From: Limnohabitans sp. Rim8
Lineage (GTDB): Bacteria > Pseudomonadota > Gammaproteobacteria > Burkholderiales > Burkholderiaceae_C
DNA length: 64,000 nt
Assembly: GCA_945897465.1 (NCBI GenBank)
Contig: CAMDFK010000016.1
Span: 1 to 64,000 of the forward strand
Direction: 5' to 3'
Shown: piece by piece, positions 43,672 to 52,939 of the stretch
Layout of the letters: every line of letters begins with the position of its first letter
Position numbering within the stretch: the first letter of the stretch is position 1
Notes under the pieces: generated by a model
Databases searched by the model: none
Told to the model about the DNA's origin: nothing
The model's input: only the letters and a program-made list of their open reading frames with translations
Position numbers and translations under genes: made by a program

Positions 43672-43727
43672 GAAAACGCCCCTGAAAAAATGTGAGCAAA
43701 TTGCGAGTTGCAAGGTCTTTGCAAAAC

Positions 43728-43745
43728 ATGAAAAATATTCATATT
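43728..43745. promoter_or_regulatory. Overlapping inverted repeats, candidate TetR operator
   Basis: ATGAA-N5-TTCAT (43728-43742) and AATAT-TC-ATATT (43734-43745) overlap in the 100-base region between the divergent TetR and hydrolase genes. TetR regulators usually bind such short palindromes between themselves and the divergent target. Confidence 0.4.
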
Positions 43746-43771
43746 CTGACCGATTTACCCCTAAAGCCACC

Positions 43772-44668
43772 ATGAACACCCATCCCGCCGCCCCGACCGA
43801 GTTGACTGTGCGCCGTTTGAGCGTCGACCTGAGCCAAGGTTTTTCGCGCCACTGGAACGGCGGTGATGCCTTTTTATCGGCCTATGCCAACGCTTTGTCC
43901 ATGAGCTTTCCGGTGGGAGAACAGTCTTTCATTGACGCGGTCAAAAATGGCGCCAAAAACCTGCCCGACACCCCCGAAAACGCCGAGCTCAAGCAGATTG
44001 CCAAAGGCTTTGTGGGCCAGGAAGCCACCCACCGCCACCTGCATGCGCTCTACAACGCGCACTTGGAAAAGCAAGGCTTCGTCAACCACTGGGGTCCTCG
44101 CGCCGAGCAGCGCCTGAAAAAAGGACGCGAAGAGTTTTTCAGCAAAAGCGACAAAGGCTATTTGCACGAGTTGGCCATCACCGCCGCTTTTGAGCACTAC
44201 ACCTCGATCTTTGGCGACCTGACGCTGGAGCGCATCGACCAGCCGGGCGACTGGTTTGCCGGAGCGGAAGACCCCCTCAAAACCCTATGGCGTTGGCACG
44301 CAGCCGAAGAGTCCGAGCACAAATGCGTGGCCTTTGACCTTTACCAACGCTTGGGCGGCAACCACCGCTGGCGCATGCGCTGGTTCTGGTATGTGACCAT
44401 CCAGTTCAGCACCGACGTGTTCCGCCAGACTGTGAACAACCTCTGGCACGACAAAACCCTGTTCAAGCCGTCCACCTGGTGGTCAGCAGGCAAGTTCTTG
44501 TTCGGTCGTCACGGCATGGTTTGGCGAGTGGCCAAGCCCATCTGGGCCTACACCCGCAAAGACTTTCACCCCATGCAGGTGGGCAGCGCCACGCTCTCGC
44601 AAGACTGGCTGCAAAGCCACGCCGACCAGTGGCGTGCGGTGGGCGCACCCGCCCAATCCGCGGCCTGA
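43772..44668 (+). CDS. Predicted metal-dependent hydrolase (PF10118/COG3687 type)
   Basis: A 298-residue protein of an ill-characterised all-helical family. Conserved metal-ligand candidates are in GFVGQEATHRHLHALYN (E, H, H) and RWHAAEESEHKCVAFDLYQ (H, E, E, H), a ferritin/diiron-like arrangement. Family name says hydrolase, but no activity is firmly known. ATG 43772 (MNTHPAAPTEL) gives the family start. It is divergent from the TetR gene and probably controlled by it. Confidence 0.85.
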   Translation: MNTHPAAPTELTVRRLSVDLSQGFSRHWNGGDAFLSAYANALSMSFPVGEQSFIDAVKNGAKNLPDTPENAELKQIAKGFVGQEATHRHLHALYNAHLEKQGFVNHWGPRAEQRLKKGREEFFSKSDKGYLHELAITAAFEHYTSIFGDLTLERIDQPGDWFAGAEDPLKTLWRWHAAEESEHKCVAFDLYQRLGGNHRWRMRWFWYVTIQFSTDVFRQTVNNLWHDKTLFKPSTWWSAGKFLFGRHGMVWRVAKPIWAYTRKDFHPMQVGSATLSQDWLQSHADQWRAVGAPAQSAA

Positions 44669-44673
44669 AGGTT

Positions 44674-45096
44674 TCAGTCGCTGACCAACGCCCGCACCCA
44701 GTCGGGCAAAGTCACGGCTTTTTGCTTGGGAAAATCCACCCAAATCATGGTCGCGCCACCTGCAGCAAAAATCATCCCGGGCTGGTCGGTGCGCTCCAGC
44801 GTGCACCAGCTCTCAAACGTGGTGCGGCCCGGATCGCTCACATACATCTTGGCCAGGATGTTGCCCGGGTATTCAAACTGTTTGTAGAAATTGCAAAACG
44901 CGTTGACGATCACTGGGCCTTCGCCCTGAGGGTTCGGGGTGAAACCGATCTTGTCAAACCAGTCAATGCGGGTGCTCTCCAGGTAGCGGAAATACACCGT
45001 GTTGTTGACGTGGCCCATGGCGTCCATGTCACCCCAGCGAATGGGAATGGCCAATTCATTCACCAATCTCTTGCGTTCAGGCAATTCCAGCTTCAT
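44674..45096 (-). CDS. Acyl-CoA thioesterase, hot-dog fold (YbgC/FadM-like)
   Basis: A 140-residue 4-hydroxybenzoyl-CoA thioesterase-type protein. IPIRWGDMDAMGHVNNTVYF carries the catalytic Asp (GDMDAMGHVNN) typical of the family, followed by YLESTRIDWFDKIG. It hydrolyses acyl-CoAs to free acids; the chain specificity is not evident. ATG 45096 (MKLELPERK) is the likely start. It follows the SDR gene by 10 bases on the same strand, so the two form an operon. Confidence 0.9.
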   Translation of the reverse strand: MKLELPERKRLVNELAIPIRWGDMDAMGHVNNTVYFRYLESTRIDWFDKIGFTPNPQGEGPVIVNAFCNFYKQFEYPGNILAKMYVSDPGRTTFESWCTLERTDQPGMIFAAGGATMIWVDFPKQKAVTLPDWVRALVSD

Positions 45097-45106
45097 GGCA
45101 CAGCCC

Positions 45107-45889
45107 TTACACCGCAAAACCGTCGTCGGCTGACACCACCGCACCATTGATGAAGTGGCTCTGGTCGCTGGCCAGCAACATCAACAAAGCATCGAGGTCT
45201 TGCGGCTGGCCCACGCGCTTGCGAGGCAGCATGCTGATGAGCTTTTGGCCTTGCTCGGTCTGCCAGTGGTGGTGGTTGATTTCGGTGTCGATGTAGCCAG
45301 GGCAAATCGCGTTCACGTTGATGCCAAATTTGCCCCACTCCACCGCAAAAGCCTTGGTCATCTGGATCACGGCCGCCTTGCTCATGCAGTACACGCCTAT
45401 TTGCGGCAGCACCTTCAGGCCCGCCATCGAGGCGATGTTGATGATGCGCCCACCGGTGAAGCTGCCTGGTGCTGCACCCTTGGCACGGCCCAGCATGCGC
45501 TTGCCCACCTCTTGCGCAACAAAAAATGCACCCCGCACATTGGTGCTCATGATGAAGTCGTAGTCTGCCTCCGTCACATCCTGAATGCGCTGCGTGGTGC
45601 TCACCCCCGAGTTGTTCACCAAAATGTCGATGCTGCCCATCTCGGTTTCGGCGTGCGCCACGGCGGCCGCAATGCTGTGGCGGTCGGTCACGTCCATTTC
45701 GACCACATGCGCGTCGCCGCCAGCGGCTTCGATCTCGGCACGCAGGTCTTTGAGTTTTTCAATGCGGCGGCTGGCCAGCACCACGCCCGCGCCAGCGGCA
45801 GCCAGGGTTTTGGCAAATTGCGCACCCAAGCCGCCCGAGGCGCCTGTCACCAAGGCCACGCGGCCCGACAAATCGATTTCATAAGCCAT
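45107..45889 (-). CDS. Short-chain dehydrogenase/reductase
   Basis: A 260-residue SDR. The NAD(P)-binding motif is ALVTGASGGLGAQFAKTLA (T-G-x3-G-x-G), the NNAG-type motif reads LVNNSGVST, and the active site is IGVYCMSKAAVIQ with Tyr-x3-Lys. The C-terminal ICPGYIDTEIN is the PG motif. ATG 45889 has GGAAGGA a few bases upstream. Probably acts on a 3-hydroxyacyl-CoA or related substrate given the thioesterase next door; that is inference. Confidence 0.92.
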   Translation of the reverse strand: MAYEIDLSGRVALVTGASGGLGAQFAKTLAAAGAGVVLASRRIEKLKDLRAEIEAAGGDAHVVEMDVTDRHSIAAAVAHAETEMGSIDILVNNSGVSTTQRIQDVTEADYDFIMSTNVRGAFFVAQEVGKRMLGRAKGAAPGSFTGGRIINIASMAGLKVLPQIGVYCMSKAAVIQMTKAFAVEWGKFGINVNAICPGYIDTEINHHHWQTEQGQKLISMLPRKRVGQPQDLDALLMLLASDQSHFINGAVVSADDGFAV

Positions 45890-46041
45890 GTCACATCCTT
45901 CCAGGGGTTTCGCATCCATTACCTCGCAACATCTGACAACATTGTGCGGGGGAAGCCACCGCAAGATGCATAAAATGAGTCACAAGCCCGACACCCCAGG
46001 TGCAGGGCCCCCAATTTCCAACTTGTCCAAAAGAGTCTGTC

Positions 46042-47733
46042 ATGAGCCCCGAAGAAATCCTCAGCACCTACGGCCCCCGCGAGTCCACGCCCTACGACGT
46101 GGTTGTGGTCGGTGGCGGCCCTGCTGGCCTGTCCACGGCCATCCGACTCAAACAATTGGCCGCTGAAAAAGGCACCGATGTCTCTGTCGTTGTGCTGGAA
46201 AAAGGCGGCGAACCCGGTGCGCACATCTTGAGCGGCGCGATCATGGACCCCAAAGCCCTGACCGAACTCTTGCCCAACTGGAAAGCCTTGGGTGCACCGC
46301 TCAACCAGCCCGTGACCGACGACGCTTGGAGCTTTTTGAGCGAGACCGGCGCCACCCGCACCCCCGGCATCTTTTTGCCCGAGTGCGCACAAAACCACGG
46401 CAACTACATCATCAGCCTGTCCAACTTCACCCGCTGGCTGGCCCAGCAGGCCGAGAATTTGGGCGTGGAAATCTTCCCCGGCTTCACCGCCGCCGAAGTG
46501 CTTTACAACGAGGACGGCTCGGTCAAAGGTGTGGCCACCGGCAATCTGGGCTTTGGCAAAGACGGTGAGCCCACCGAGAACTTCCAGCTGGGCATGGAGC
46601 TGCACGGCAAGTACACCGTGTTCGCCGAGGGCGCACGCGGCCATTTGGGCAAGCAACTGATTGCGAAATACCAACTCGATGAAGGCCGTGACCCGCAGAC
46701 CTACGGCATCGGCATCAAGGAAGTTTGGGAGATTGATCCCTCACGCCACAGCCCCGGCTTTGTGATGCACACCGCCGGCTGGCCCATGAACAACGACACC
46801 TATGGCGGCGCGTTCGTGTACCACATGGAAGACAACAAAATCGCCATCGGTTACGTAGTGGGTCTGGACTACGCCAACCCGTGGCTCAGCCCGTTTGAAG
46901 AATTCCAACGCTGGAAAACCCACAAGAACATCAAGTGGTACTTCACCAACGACCAAGGCGAAGTCAATGCAAAACGCATCGGCTACGGTGCCCGTGCCAT
47001 CACTGCGGGCGGCTTGATGAGCCTGCCCAAAACCGTGTTCCCGGGTGGCGCCTTGGTCGGTTGTGATGCCGGTTACCTGAACGTGAGCCGCATCAAAGGC
47101 AGCCACGCCGCCATCAAGACCGGCATGCTGGCCGCCGAAGCCGCTTATGACGCCATCGTGGCCGGTCGCGAGCACGACGAGCTGAGCGCCTACCCCGAGG
47201 CATTTGAAGCCAGCTGGCTCTACACCGAGCTCAACAAGTCGCGCAACTTCAAGACCTGGTTCAAGAAGGGCCTGGCGGTGGCCACACTCATGAACGGCTT
47301 AGAGCAGTTCGTGTTGCGCGGCCACATCCCCTGGACACTGCGCCGCGACAAGGCCGACCACACGTATTTAAAGCCTGCGGCAGAGTGCGAACAAATCGTC
47401 TACCCAAAGCCCGATGGCAAACTGACATTTGACCGTTTGAGCAGCGTGTTCATCAGCAACACCAACCACGAAGAAAACCAGCCCGCTCACCTGACGCTCA
47501 AGGACGCCTCGGTGCCCGTGGGCATCAACCTGGCCAAGTTTGCCGGGCCAGAGAGCCGCTACTGCCCAGCCGGGGTTTACGAGTACGTGAAGAACGCCGA
47601 CAACTCAGACCGCTTGCAGATCAACGCGCAAAACTGCGTGCATTGCAAGACTTGCGACATCAAGGATCCAACGCAAAACATCGTTTGGGTCACGCCCGAG
47701 GGCGGAGGCGGGCCCAACTACACCGGCATGTGA
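46042..47733 (+). CDS. etfD: Electron transfer flavoprotein-ubiquinone oxidoreductase
   Basis: A 563-residue ETF-QO (ETFDH). FAD-binding YDVVVVGGGPAGLSTAIRLK at residues 18-37, the ubiquinone region near GIKEVWEID, and the 4Fe-4S ligands in ESRYCPAGVYEY and CVHCKTCDIKDPTQN near the C-terminus. It passes electrons from ETF, and thus from acyl-CoA dehydrogenases, to the quinone pool at the inner membrane. ATG 46042 is the natural start. It lies divergent from the SDR gene and ends 15 bases from the convergent aldolase gene. Confidence 0.97.
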   Translation: MSPEEILSTYGPRESTPYDVVVVGGGPAGLSTAIRLKQLAAEKGTDVSVVVLEKGGEPGAHILSGAIMDPKALTELLPNWKALGAPLNQPVTDDAWSFLSETGATRTPGIFLPECAQNHGNYIISLSNFTRWLAQQAENLGVEIFPGFTAAEVLYNEDGSVKGVATGNLGFGKDGEPTENFQLGMELHGKYTVFAEGARGHLGKQLIAKYQLDEGRDPQTYGIGIKEVWEIDPSRHSPGFVMHTAGWPMNNDTYGGAFVYHMEDNKIAIGYVVGLDYANPWLSPFEEFQRWKTHKNIKWYFTNDQGEVNAKRIGYGARAITAGGLMSLPKTVFPGGALVGCDAGYLNVSRIKGSHAAIKTGMLAAEAAYDAIVAGREHDELSAYPEAFEASWLYTELNKSRNFKTWFKKGLAVATLMNGLEQFVLRGHIPWTLRRDKADHTYLKPAAECEQIVYPKPDGKLTFDRLSSVFISNTNHEENQPAHLTLKDASVPVGINLAKFAGPESRYCPAGVYEYVKNADNSDRLQINAQNCVHCKTCDIKDPTQNIVWVTPEGGGGPNYTGM

Positions 47734-47748
47734 TGCCCTGGCGCTGGC

Positions 47749-48525
47749 TCAGGTTGCAGAATGGATGTCTCCAATGAGTTCGCTCAGGGCCTGTTGGAGC
47801 AAAGCTGTATCGGTTCCTGCTGCCAACATGGTGTAGCCCATGGACTTGGCCCGTTCTGTCCAAGCCTTGTCTGTCGCCATGAATCCGGCGATCTTGCCGT
47901 GTTTTTTGGCGACTTGGGCCACATGCTTCATGGCCGCCAAAAAATCAGGATGATCGAATTGCCCAGGGATGCCCATGAAATTGGACAAGTCAAAGTGGCC
48001 CACCCACAACACGTCGACACCGTCAACCGCAGCGATCCCTTCGGCATTTTCTAAACCCCGCTCCGTCTCGATTTGCGCGATCAATACAGTCCGGGCATGG
48101 TAGTCCTGGATCTTGTCAACAACGCTTCCGCCCAAGTAATCGCATTGGGCAAATCCGAAAGCGGCACCGCGTCGGCCCACCGGTGGATAACGGCAAGCGC
48201 GAACCAATTCTTCAGCCTGAGAAGCGCTTTCCACCATGGGCACCATCACGCCCCGCGCGCCCAGATCGAGCGCACGGGCCATCCAGGTGTACCCCCCGGT
48301 TGGGACGCGCACCATGGGCACCATGCTCGAGTCTCTTGATGTGGCGAATAACCACTTCAAAGTTTCAAAACCCATGCCGGTGTGTTCCATGTCGTAAATG
48401 GCAAAACGAGCGCCTGCGTTGGACAGTATTTTGGAAATTCCGGGCGTGAAAAATTCAAAAATCATCGTGCCGGCAACGACTTCGCCAGACATCAACACAG
48501 ATTTCAAATGGACATCATGGCTCAT
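47749..48525 (-). CDS. HpcH/HpaI-family aldolase
   Basis: A 258-residue class II pyruvate aldolase. Catalytic and metal residues by family pattern: His in AIYDMEHTGMGFE, Arg in VPMVRVPTGG, Glu in IAQIETERGLEN and Asp in WVGHFDLSNFMG. Such enzymes split 2-keto-3-deoxy sugar acids or 4-hydroxy-2-oxo acids into pyruvate and an aldehyde. ATG 48525 (MSHDVHLKSVL) is used. It is 31 bases downstream of a 2-hydroxyacid dehydrogenase gene, forming a small catabolic operon divergent from a TRAP transporter. Confidence 0.9.
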   Translation of the reverse strand: MSHDVHLKSVLMSGEVVAGTMIFEFFTPGISKILSNAGARFAIYDMEHTGMGFETLKWLFATSRDSSMVPMVRVPTGGYTWMARALDLGARGVMVPMVESASQAEELVRACRYPPVGRRGAAFGFAQCDYLGGSVVDKIQDYHARTVLIAQIETERGLENAEGIAAVDGVDVLWVGHFDLSNFMGIPGQFDHPDFLAAMKHVAQVAKKHGKIAGFMATDKAWTERAKSMGYTMLAAGTDTALLQQALSELIGDIHSAT

Positions 48526-48556
48526 AGTCAGACCTTGTATGGGGGACGTGAAAAGT

Positions 48557-49549
48557 TCATGCATTAACGACGAAGGGTGGTCTGCGGCCGTTCATCACAT
48601 CAACAACGGCTCTGAAAGCACTGGCTGCCAGCGACTGCATGCACTCATCGGTAAAACAAATACCGTGGGGGGTGACAACCACGTTGTCCAGCTGCAGCAG
48701 CGGATTGTCTGCGGGTGTGGGCTCAACCTCAAATACATCCAGCCCTGCACCCGCAATTTGATGGCTCACCAATGCCGCGTAAAGGGCAGCCTCATCCACA
48801 ATGGGACCGCGCGCCGTGTTGATCAGGTAAGACGTGTTTTTCATCAGAGCCAACAAGCGCCCGTTCACCAACCCTCGGGTCTCGCTGTTCAATGGGCAGT
48901 TGATGGTGAGGAAATCGGAGCGGGCAAACAAAGTTTCCAGATCCACAAGCTCCACCCCCAGCGATGCCATCAAGCCTTTGTCAGCATAAGGATCGTACGC
49001 CATGAAATGCATGTCGAATGGTCTGGCCAACCGAAACATTTCAGCCCCAATGTTGCCGACTCCGATGGAGCCGAGCACTCTGCCGGTAAGACCGGTGCCA
49101 ATGTGATCAGACTTTTCGGCCCACCTGCCCGCTCGGGTCAATCTGTCCTTGATGCCCACCTTGTGCGCCAGCATCAGCATGAAGGTGATGGCCGAAACCG
49201 CCACAGGGCGCCGAACACCATCCGGCGCAATCGTCAGCAAGATGCCCGCCTTTTCACAGCTTGGAACATCAATGGTGTCATAGCCAACGCCAAACCGTGC
49301 AATCAATTTCAAACGCGGATGGGTGGTTTTCAAACTGTCAGGGGTGAATCGGGTCAGCATGGCGCATATGGCGTCGTAACGCTCAACTTGCTCGGGACTT
49401 ATCTCAGGCGTGCTGGTCATGTATTCCCATTCGATGCCAGGCTGGTTGAGGATGTCAAATACCTCATGACCGAAAATAGGTTGCCCATTGGATTGCAAAA
49501 CATCGGGGGTGATGCCGACTCGAAAGGGAGCTGCATTGGTGGTGTTCAT
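48557..49549 (-). CDS. D-isomer-specific 2-hydroxyacid dehydrogenase
   Basis: A 330-residue NAD-dependent dehydrogenase. The cofactor motif is LGSIGVGNIGAEMFRLA. Catalytic residues are Arg in INTARGPIVDEAAL, Glu in LDVFEVEPTP and His in TPHGICFTDEC. LKLIARFGVGYDTIDVPSCE is the substrate-domain hinge. Family members act on glycerate, hydroxypyruvate, lactate or sugar-derived acids. It is the first gene of the two-gene operon with the aldolase. Confidence 0.9.
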   Translation of the reverse strand: MNTTNAAPFRVGITPDVLQSNGQPIFGHEVFDILNQPGIEWEYMTSTPEISPEQVERYDAICAMLTRFTPDSLKTTHPRLKLIARFGVGYDTIDVPSCEKAGILLTIAPDGVRRPVAVSAITFMLMLAHKVGIKDRLTRAGRWAEKSDHIGTGLTGRVLGSIGVGNIGAEMFRLARPFDMHFMAYDPYADKGLMASLGVELVDLETLFARSDFLTINCPLNSETRGLVNGRLLALMKNTSYLINTARGPIVDEAALYAALVSHQIAGAGLDVFEVEPTPADNPLLQLDNVVVTPHGICFTDECMQSLAASAFRAVVDVMNGRRPPFVVNA

Positions 49550-49813
49550 GGTGCGCCATGTAAGGATTGGAGACAGTCTTCGGTCATCTGATCGACGGGT
49601 CGGAGCAACAAAAATTTCAGCTTTGGCATGAAATCATGTTGTCATTTAACGGCAAATCATCCAGAGATTCAACAAAAACCTGACGCAGAAGCCCTGGTCA
49701 ATGAACCGCTCGAAAACCCTTATAGGCGAATCACCCATGATCACCATAATGCAGCTTCATGGCAGGTTGATTGACAGCTTGTTTTTTTGAAACCCACCCG
49801 CGAGGAGAATTCA

Positions 49814-50785
49814 ATGAAAATGACCAAATTGATGATCGGTCTTTGCATGGCCACTGGCTTCATGGCCTTGGCCAATGCGCAGATCGTCATGCGCAACGCG
49901 ATTTCCGTTGCAGAAAACTCACACGCTGGCGAGGCTGTTGTCACCTTGGCCAGAGAAGTTGAAAAGCGCACCAACGGGCGCATCGTCATCAAGAATTTTT
50001 TCTCGGGTTCATTGGGCGGTGAACGCGAAGTCATGGAAGCCGTGCAGTTGGGCACCCAAGAACTGGCCCACAATTCAACCGGCCCCGTACCCAACTTTGT
50101 CCCAGAAACCGCCCTGCTCGATATTCCGTTTTTGTTCCGCGACAAAGCCCATGCCCGCGCTGTGCTCGATGGCCCCATTGGGCAAGAGTTGTTGGCCAAG
50201 TTTGAACCCAAGGGCTTCAAGGCATTGGCCTGGACTGAAAATGGTGTTCGTCACATGACCAACAACAAACGCCCTGTGAACAGTCCCGCTGACTTGAAGG
50301 GCCTGAAATTGCGTACCATGGAAAATCCGGTGCACGTGGCGGCTTACAAAGGTCTGGGCATTGTGACCACACCCATGGCCTTTCCAGAGGTTTTTACCGC
50401 CTTGCAGACCGGAACCATTGATGGCCAAGAAAATCCACTTTCGGTCATCATGGCTGCCAATTTCGATCAGGTGCAAAAACACATCACGCTCACCGGGCAT
50501 GTTTACTCCCCGTCTGTTTTCTTGATGAACAAGGCGGTTTTTGACAAACTCAGCAAAGCCGATCAACAGATTTTCTTGGATGCAGCCAAAGAAGGCGCCA
50601 AAGCCAACCGCGCCCGTGTTGACAAAGACGATGCAATGGGTGTGGCTGAGTTGCGCAAACGTGGCATGACCGTTGTCGAAAATGTGGACAAGTCCAAGTT
50701 CATTTCCATGCTGGGTCCGGTCAACGCAGAATTCGAGAAGAAGTTTGGCAAGGCCAACTTGGACCGTATTCGCAACTACAAGTGA
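49814..50785 (+). CDS. dctP: TRAP transporter substrate-binding protein DctP
   Basis: A 323-residue periplasmic receptor. The signal peptide is MKMTKLMIGLCMATGFMALANA. LKLRTMENPVHVAAYKGLG contains the conserved Arg that binds the substrate carboxylate, and FTALQTGTIDGQENPLSVIM is another hallmark. ATG 49814 has a strong GAGGAGAA ahead. The ligand is a carboxylic acid; the neighbouring dehydrogenase and aldolase suggest a 2-hydroxy or sugar acid. Gene is followed by a terminator hairpin before dctQ. Confidence 0.95.
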   Translation: MKMTKLMIGLCMATGFMALANAQIVMRNAISVAENSHAGEAVVTLAREVEKRTNGRIVIKNFFSGSLGGEREVMEAVQLGTQELAHNSTGPVPNFVPETALLDIPFLFRDKAHARAVLDGPIGQELLAKFEPKGFKALAWTENGVRHMTNNKRPVNSPADLKGLKLRTMENPVHVAAYKGLGIVTTPMAFPEVFTALQTGTIDGQENPLSVIMAANFDQVQKHITLTGHVYSPSVFLMNKAVFDKLSKADQQIFLDAAKEGAKANRARVDKDDAMGVAELRKRGMTVVENVDKSKFISMLGPVNAEFEKKFGKANLDRIRNYK

Positions 50786-50802
50786 TCTGAGCCTGTTTCA
50801 AT

Positions 50803-50836
50803 GCCCGTCCAGCGTATGCTGGCGGGCGTTTTTTTT
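50803..50836 (+). terminator. Hairpin with T-run between dctP and dctQ
   Basis: GCCCGTCCAGC pairs with GCTGGCGGGC (50818-50827), loop GTAT, followed by eight T. It is a strong intrinsic terminator in mid-operon. Partial read-through would make the binding protein more abundant than the permease, a common TRAP arrangement. Confidence 0.85.
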
Positions 50837-50859
50837 ATTGAACGCAATGCGATAGGCCA

Positions 50860-51354
50860 ATGAAACAACTCTTTTTGCGATTCGAGCACTGGATGACCTC
50901 TTTGTCCATGATGGTTGCCTGCGTCATGATGGCCTTGGCTTCTGCTTTCGGCATCCATCAAATTTTCACGCGATTCATCATTGAGTCACCTGCTGAATGG
51001 ACCGAGGTATTGATCCGCTTTTGTCTGATCTGGATGGTTTTTTTAGGCATTCCCATGGCTTTTCGGCAAGGGGCCATGGTGAGCGTGGACATGCTTTACC
51101 GGCTGAGTGGTGATCGCATGCGTCGCTTTCTCGACAGCGTGGTGGCCATCTCGGCCCTGATCTTGTGCTGCATCATTTTGTGGTGGGGTTGGGACTATGC
51201 CAAACGTGGTGGCGTTCAGTCCATGATTGGCCTCGAGGATATCTCCATGTTTTGGGCTTATTTGGCCATGCCCGTGGGCGCGGTCTTCAGCATCATCGGC
51301 ATCATCGGCTTTTGGTTGGACCCACAGCGCATGGAATTGGAGGCCGCACAATGA
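50860..51354 (+). CDS. dctQ: TRAP transporter small permease DctQ
   Basis: A 164-residue membrane protein with four hydrophobic helices, as in the DctQ family. EWTEVLIRFCLIWMVFLGIP is the typical central segment, followed by MAFRQGAMVSVDMLYRLSG. It helps couple the binding protein to the large permease in the inner membrane. The stop overlaps the dctM start in ATGA. Confidence 0.93.
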   Translation: MKQLFLRFEHWMTSLSMMVACVMMALASAFGIHQIFTRFIIESPAEWTEVLIRFCLIWMVFLGIPMAFRQGAMVSVDMLYRLSGDRMRRFLDSVVAISALILCCIILWWGWDYAKRGGVQSMIGLEDISMFWAYLAMPVGAVFSIIGIIGFWLDPQRMELEAAQ

Positions 51355-52628
51355 GCTTTGCCATGCTTTTCACGATGATGCTGTGTTTTACACTGACCGT
51401 GTCGGTGGCCGTTTCCATTGGTCTTTCGGCCATCGTTGGCATCCAAGTGGCCGATGCCCACATGCTCATTTCTGTCAAGGAAATGTTCAACTCCATCAAC
51501 AAATTTCCACTGGCCGCCATTCCGTTTTTCATTTTGGCGGGCAACCTGATGGAGACCGGCGGCATATCTCGCCGTCTGGTGGAATTCGCTAAGAGCATCG
51601 TGGGCGGTGTGCAAGGTGGCCTTCCCATGACCTGCGTGCTGACTTGCATGATTTTCGCAGCTGTCTCGGGCTCATCGGTGGCCACCACCTTTGCCGTGGG
51701 CGCGATCCTGATTCCGGCCTTGATCAAACACGGCTATCCCAAACCTTGGGCCACCGCTTTGCAAGCCACTTCGGCGGAGCTTGGCGTGGTGATCCCGCCG
51801 TCGATACCCATGATTTTGTTTGGCGTGAGTGCAGAAGTGTCGATTGGTGAGCTTTTTGTGGCGGGCGTTGGCCCCGGTTTGCTCATCGCAGGCAGTCTCA
51901 TGTTGTTTGTTTGGCTCTACTCCAAATTCAAAGGTTGGGGCAAGAACGACGGTGAAGGTCGATTGACTTTTGGCAAAGCCACCTGGCAAGCCGGTTGGGC
52001 CTTGCTCATGCCCGTGATCGTGTTGGGCGGAATTTATGGCGGCATCTTCACGCCTACAGAGGCCGCAGCCGTGGCGGTGTTTTATGCCTTCATTGTGGGC
52101 ACGGTGATTTACCGTGAAATCGGTTTCAGAGACCTCTACAACATCCTGCGCAAATCGGTGATTTCGAGCGCAGTGATCATGTTCATCATTGCCAACGCTG
52201 GTCTGTTCGCCTTCATGATCACCCGAGCTGGCGTCCCGGCAGCCATTGGCATGTGGCTGGAACAGGTGCTTCAGTCACCATTGTATTTTTTGTTGGGCAT
52301 CAACCTGGCTTTGTTCATCATTGGCATGTTCATTGAAACCGGTGCGGCCATCCTCGTGCTGGCACCTATCTTGGTGCCTGTGGCCATCCACTTCGGAATT
52401 GATCCGGTTCACTTCGGCATGATCATGGTGGTCAACCTGGCCTTGGGCATGATCACGCCGCCCTTTGGCGTGAACCTTTTTGCCGCCTGTACAGTGGCCA
52501 AAATCTCACTGGATCGAGTCATCAAAGACTTGATTCCCTTCATTGGTGTGATCTTGGCATGCCTGACGCTGATCAGCTACGTGCCCGAAATATCGCTGAC
52601 CTTACGCGACTGGGTTTACAACAAATAA
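51351..52628 (+). CDS. dctM: TRAP transporter large permease DctM
   Basis: A 425-residue permease with about 12 transmembrane helices. AAIPFFILAGNLMETGGISR, FAAVSGSSVATTFAVGAILI and MIMVVNLALGMITPPFGVNL are family blocks, the last being a hallmark. It carries out sodium-driven uptake with DctP and DctQ. ATG 51351 overlaps the dctQ stop by 4 bases. The glycine riboswitch region follows right after the stop. Confidence 0.95.
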   Translation: MSFAMLFTMMLCFTLTVSVAVSIGLSAIVGIQVADAHMLISVKEMFNSINKFPLAAIPFFILAGNLMETGGISRRLVEFAKSIVGGVQGGLPMTCVLTCMIFAAVSGSSVATTFAVGAILIPALIKHGYPKPWATALQATSAELGVVIPPSIPMILFGVSAEVSIGELFVAGVGPGLLIAGSLMLFVWLYSKFKGWGKNDGEGRLTFGKATWQAGWALLMPVIVLGGIYGGIFTPTEAAAVAVFYAFIVGTVIYREIGFRDLYNILRKSVISSAVIMFIIANAGLFAFMITRAGVPAAIGMWLEQVLQSPLYFLLGINLALFIIGMFIETGAAILVLAPILVPVAIHFGIDPVHFGMIMVVNLALGMITPPFGVNLFAACTVAKISLDRVIKDLIPFIGVILACLTLISYVPEISLTLRDWVYNK

Positions 52629-52647
52629 AGCTAGAATCAATTCCTGT

Positions 52648-52890
52648 CAGGAGAGTGCCTGACTTGTCTTCCCGCAAGAAACAAGTCAGGCCGCCGAAGG
52701 CGCAGGCGGTTTGAAAAACTGCTGAACGCTCAGGCAAAAGGACTGACAAAACGCTTTACCAAAGGCGTTACCTCACTGGAGAGAGCTGCCGGGCCATCGC
52801 GTCACGGCATCCACCGAAGGAGCAACCCGCAGAACGTTTGGCTTTTGGGCTGAATGTTCCCGGCGAATCTCTCAGGTAAAGCGGACAGCG
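52648..52890 (+). promoter_or_regulatory. Tandem glycine riboswitch upstream of gcvT
   Basis: Two aptamers in a row. The first has AGGAGAGTGCC, CCGCCGAAGGCGCAGGCGG and CTCAGGCAAAAGGACTGA. The second has CTGGAGAGAGCTGCC, CCACCGAAGGAGCAACC and TCTCAGGTAAAGCGGACAG. This is the classic cooperative glycine riboswitch that turns on glycine cleavage genes when glycine is high. The gcvT GTG start lies 50 bases beyond. Confidence 0.93.
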
Positions 52891-52939
52891 AGGGCAAACC
52901 ACAGCAAGTGCTGTCGTTTTCATTGCCCTTGGAGTTCCC

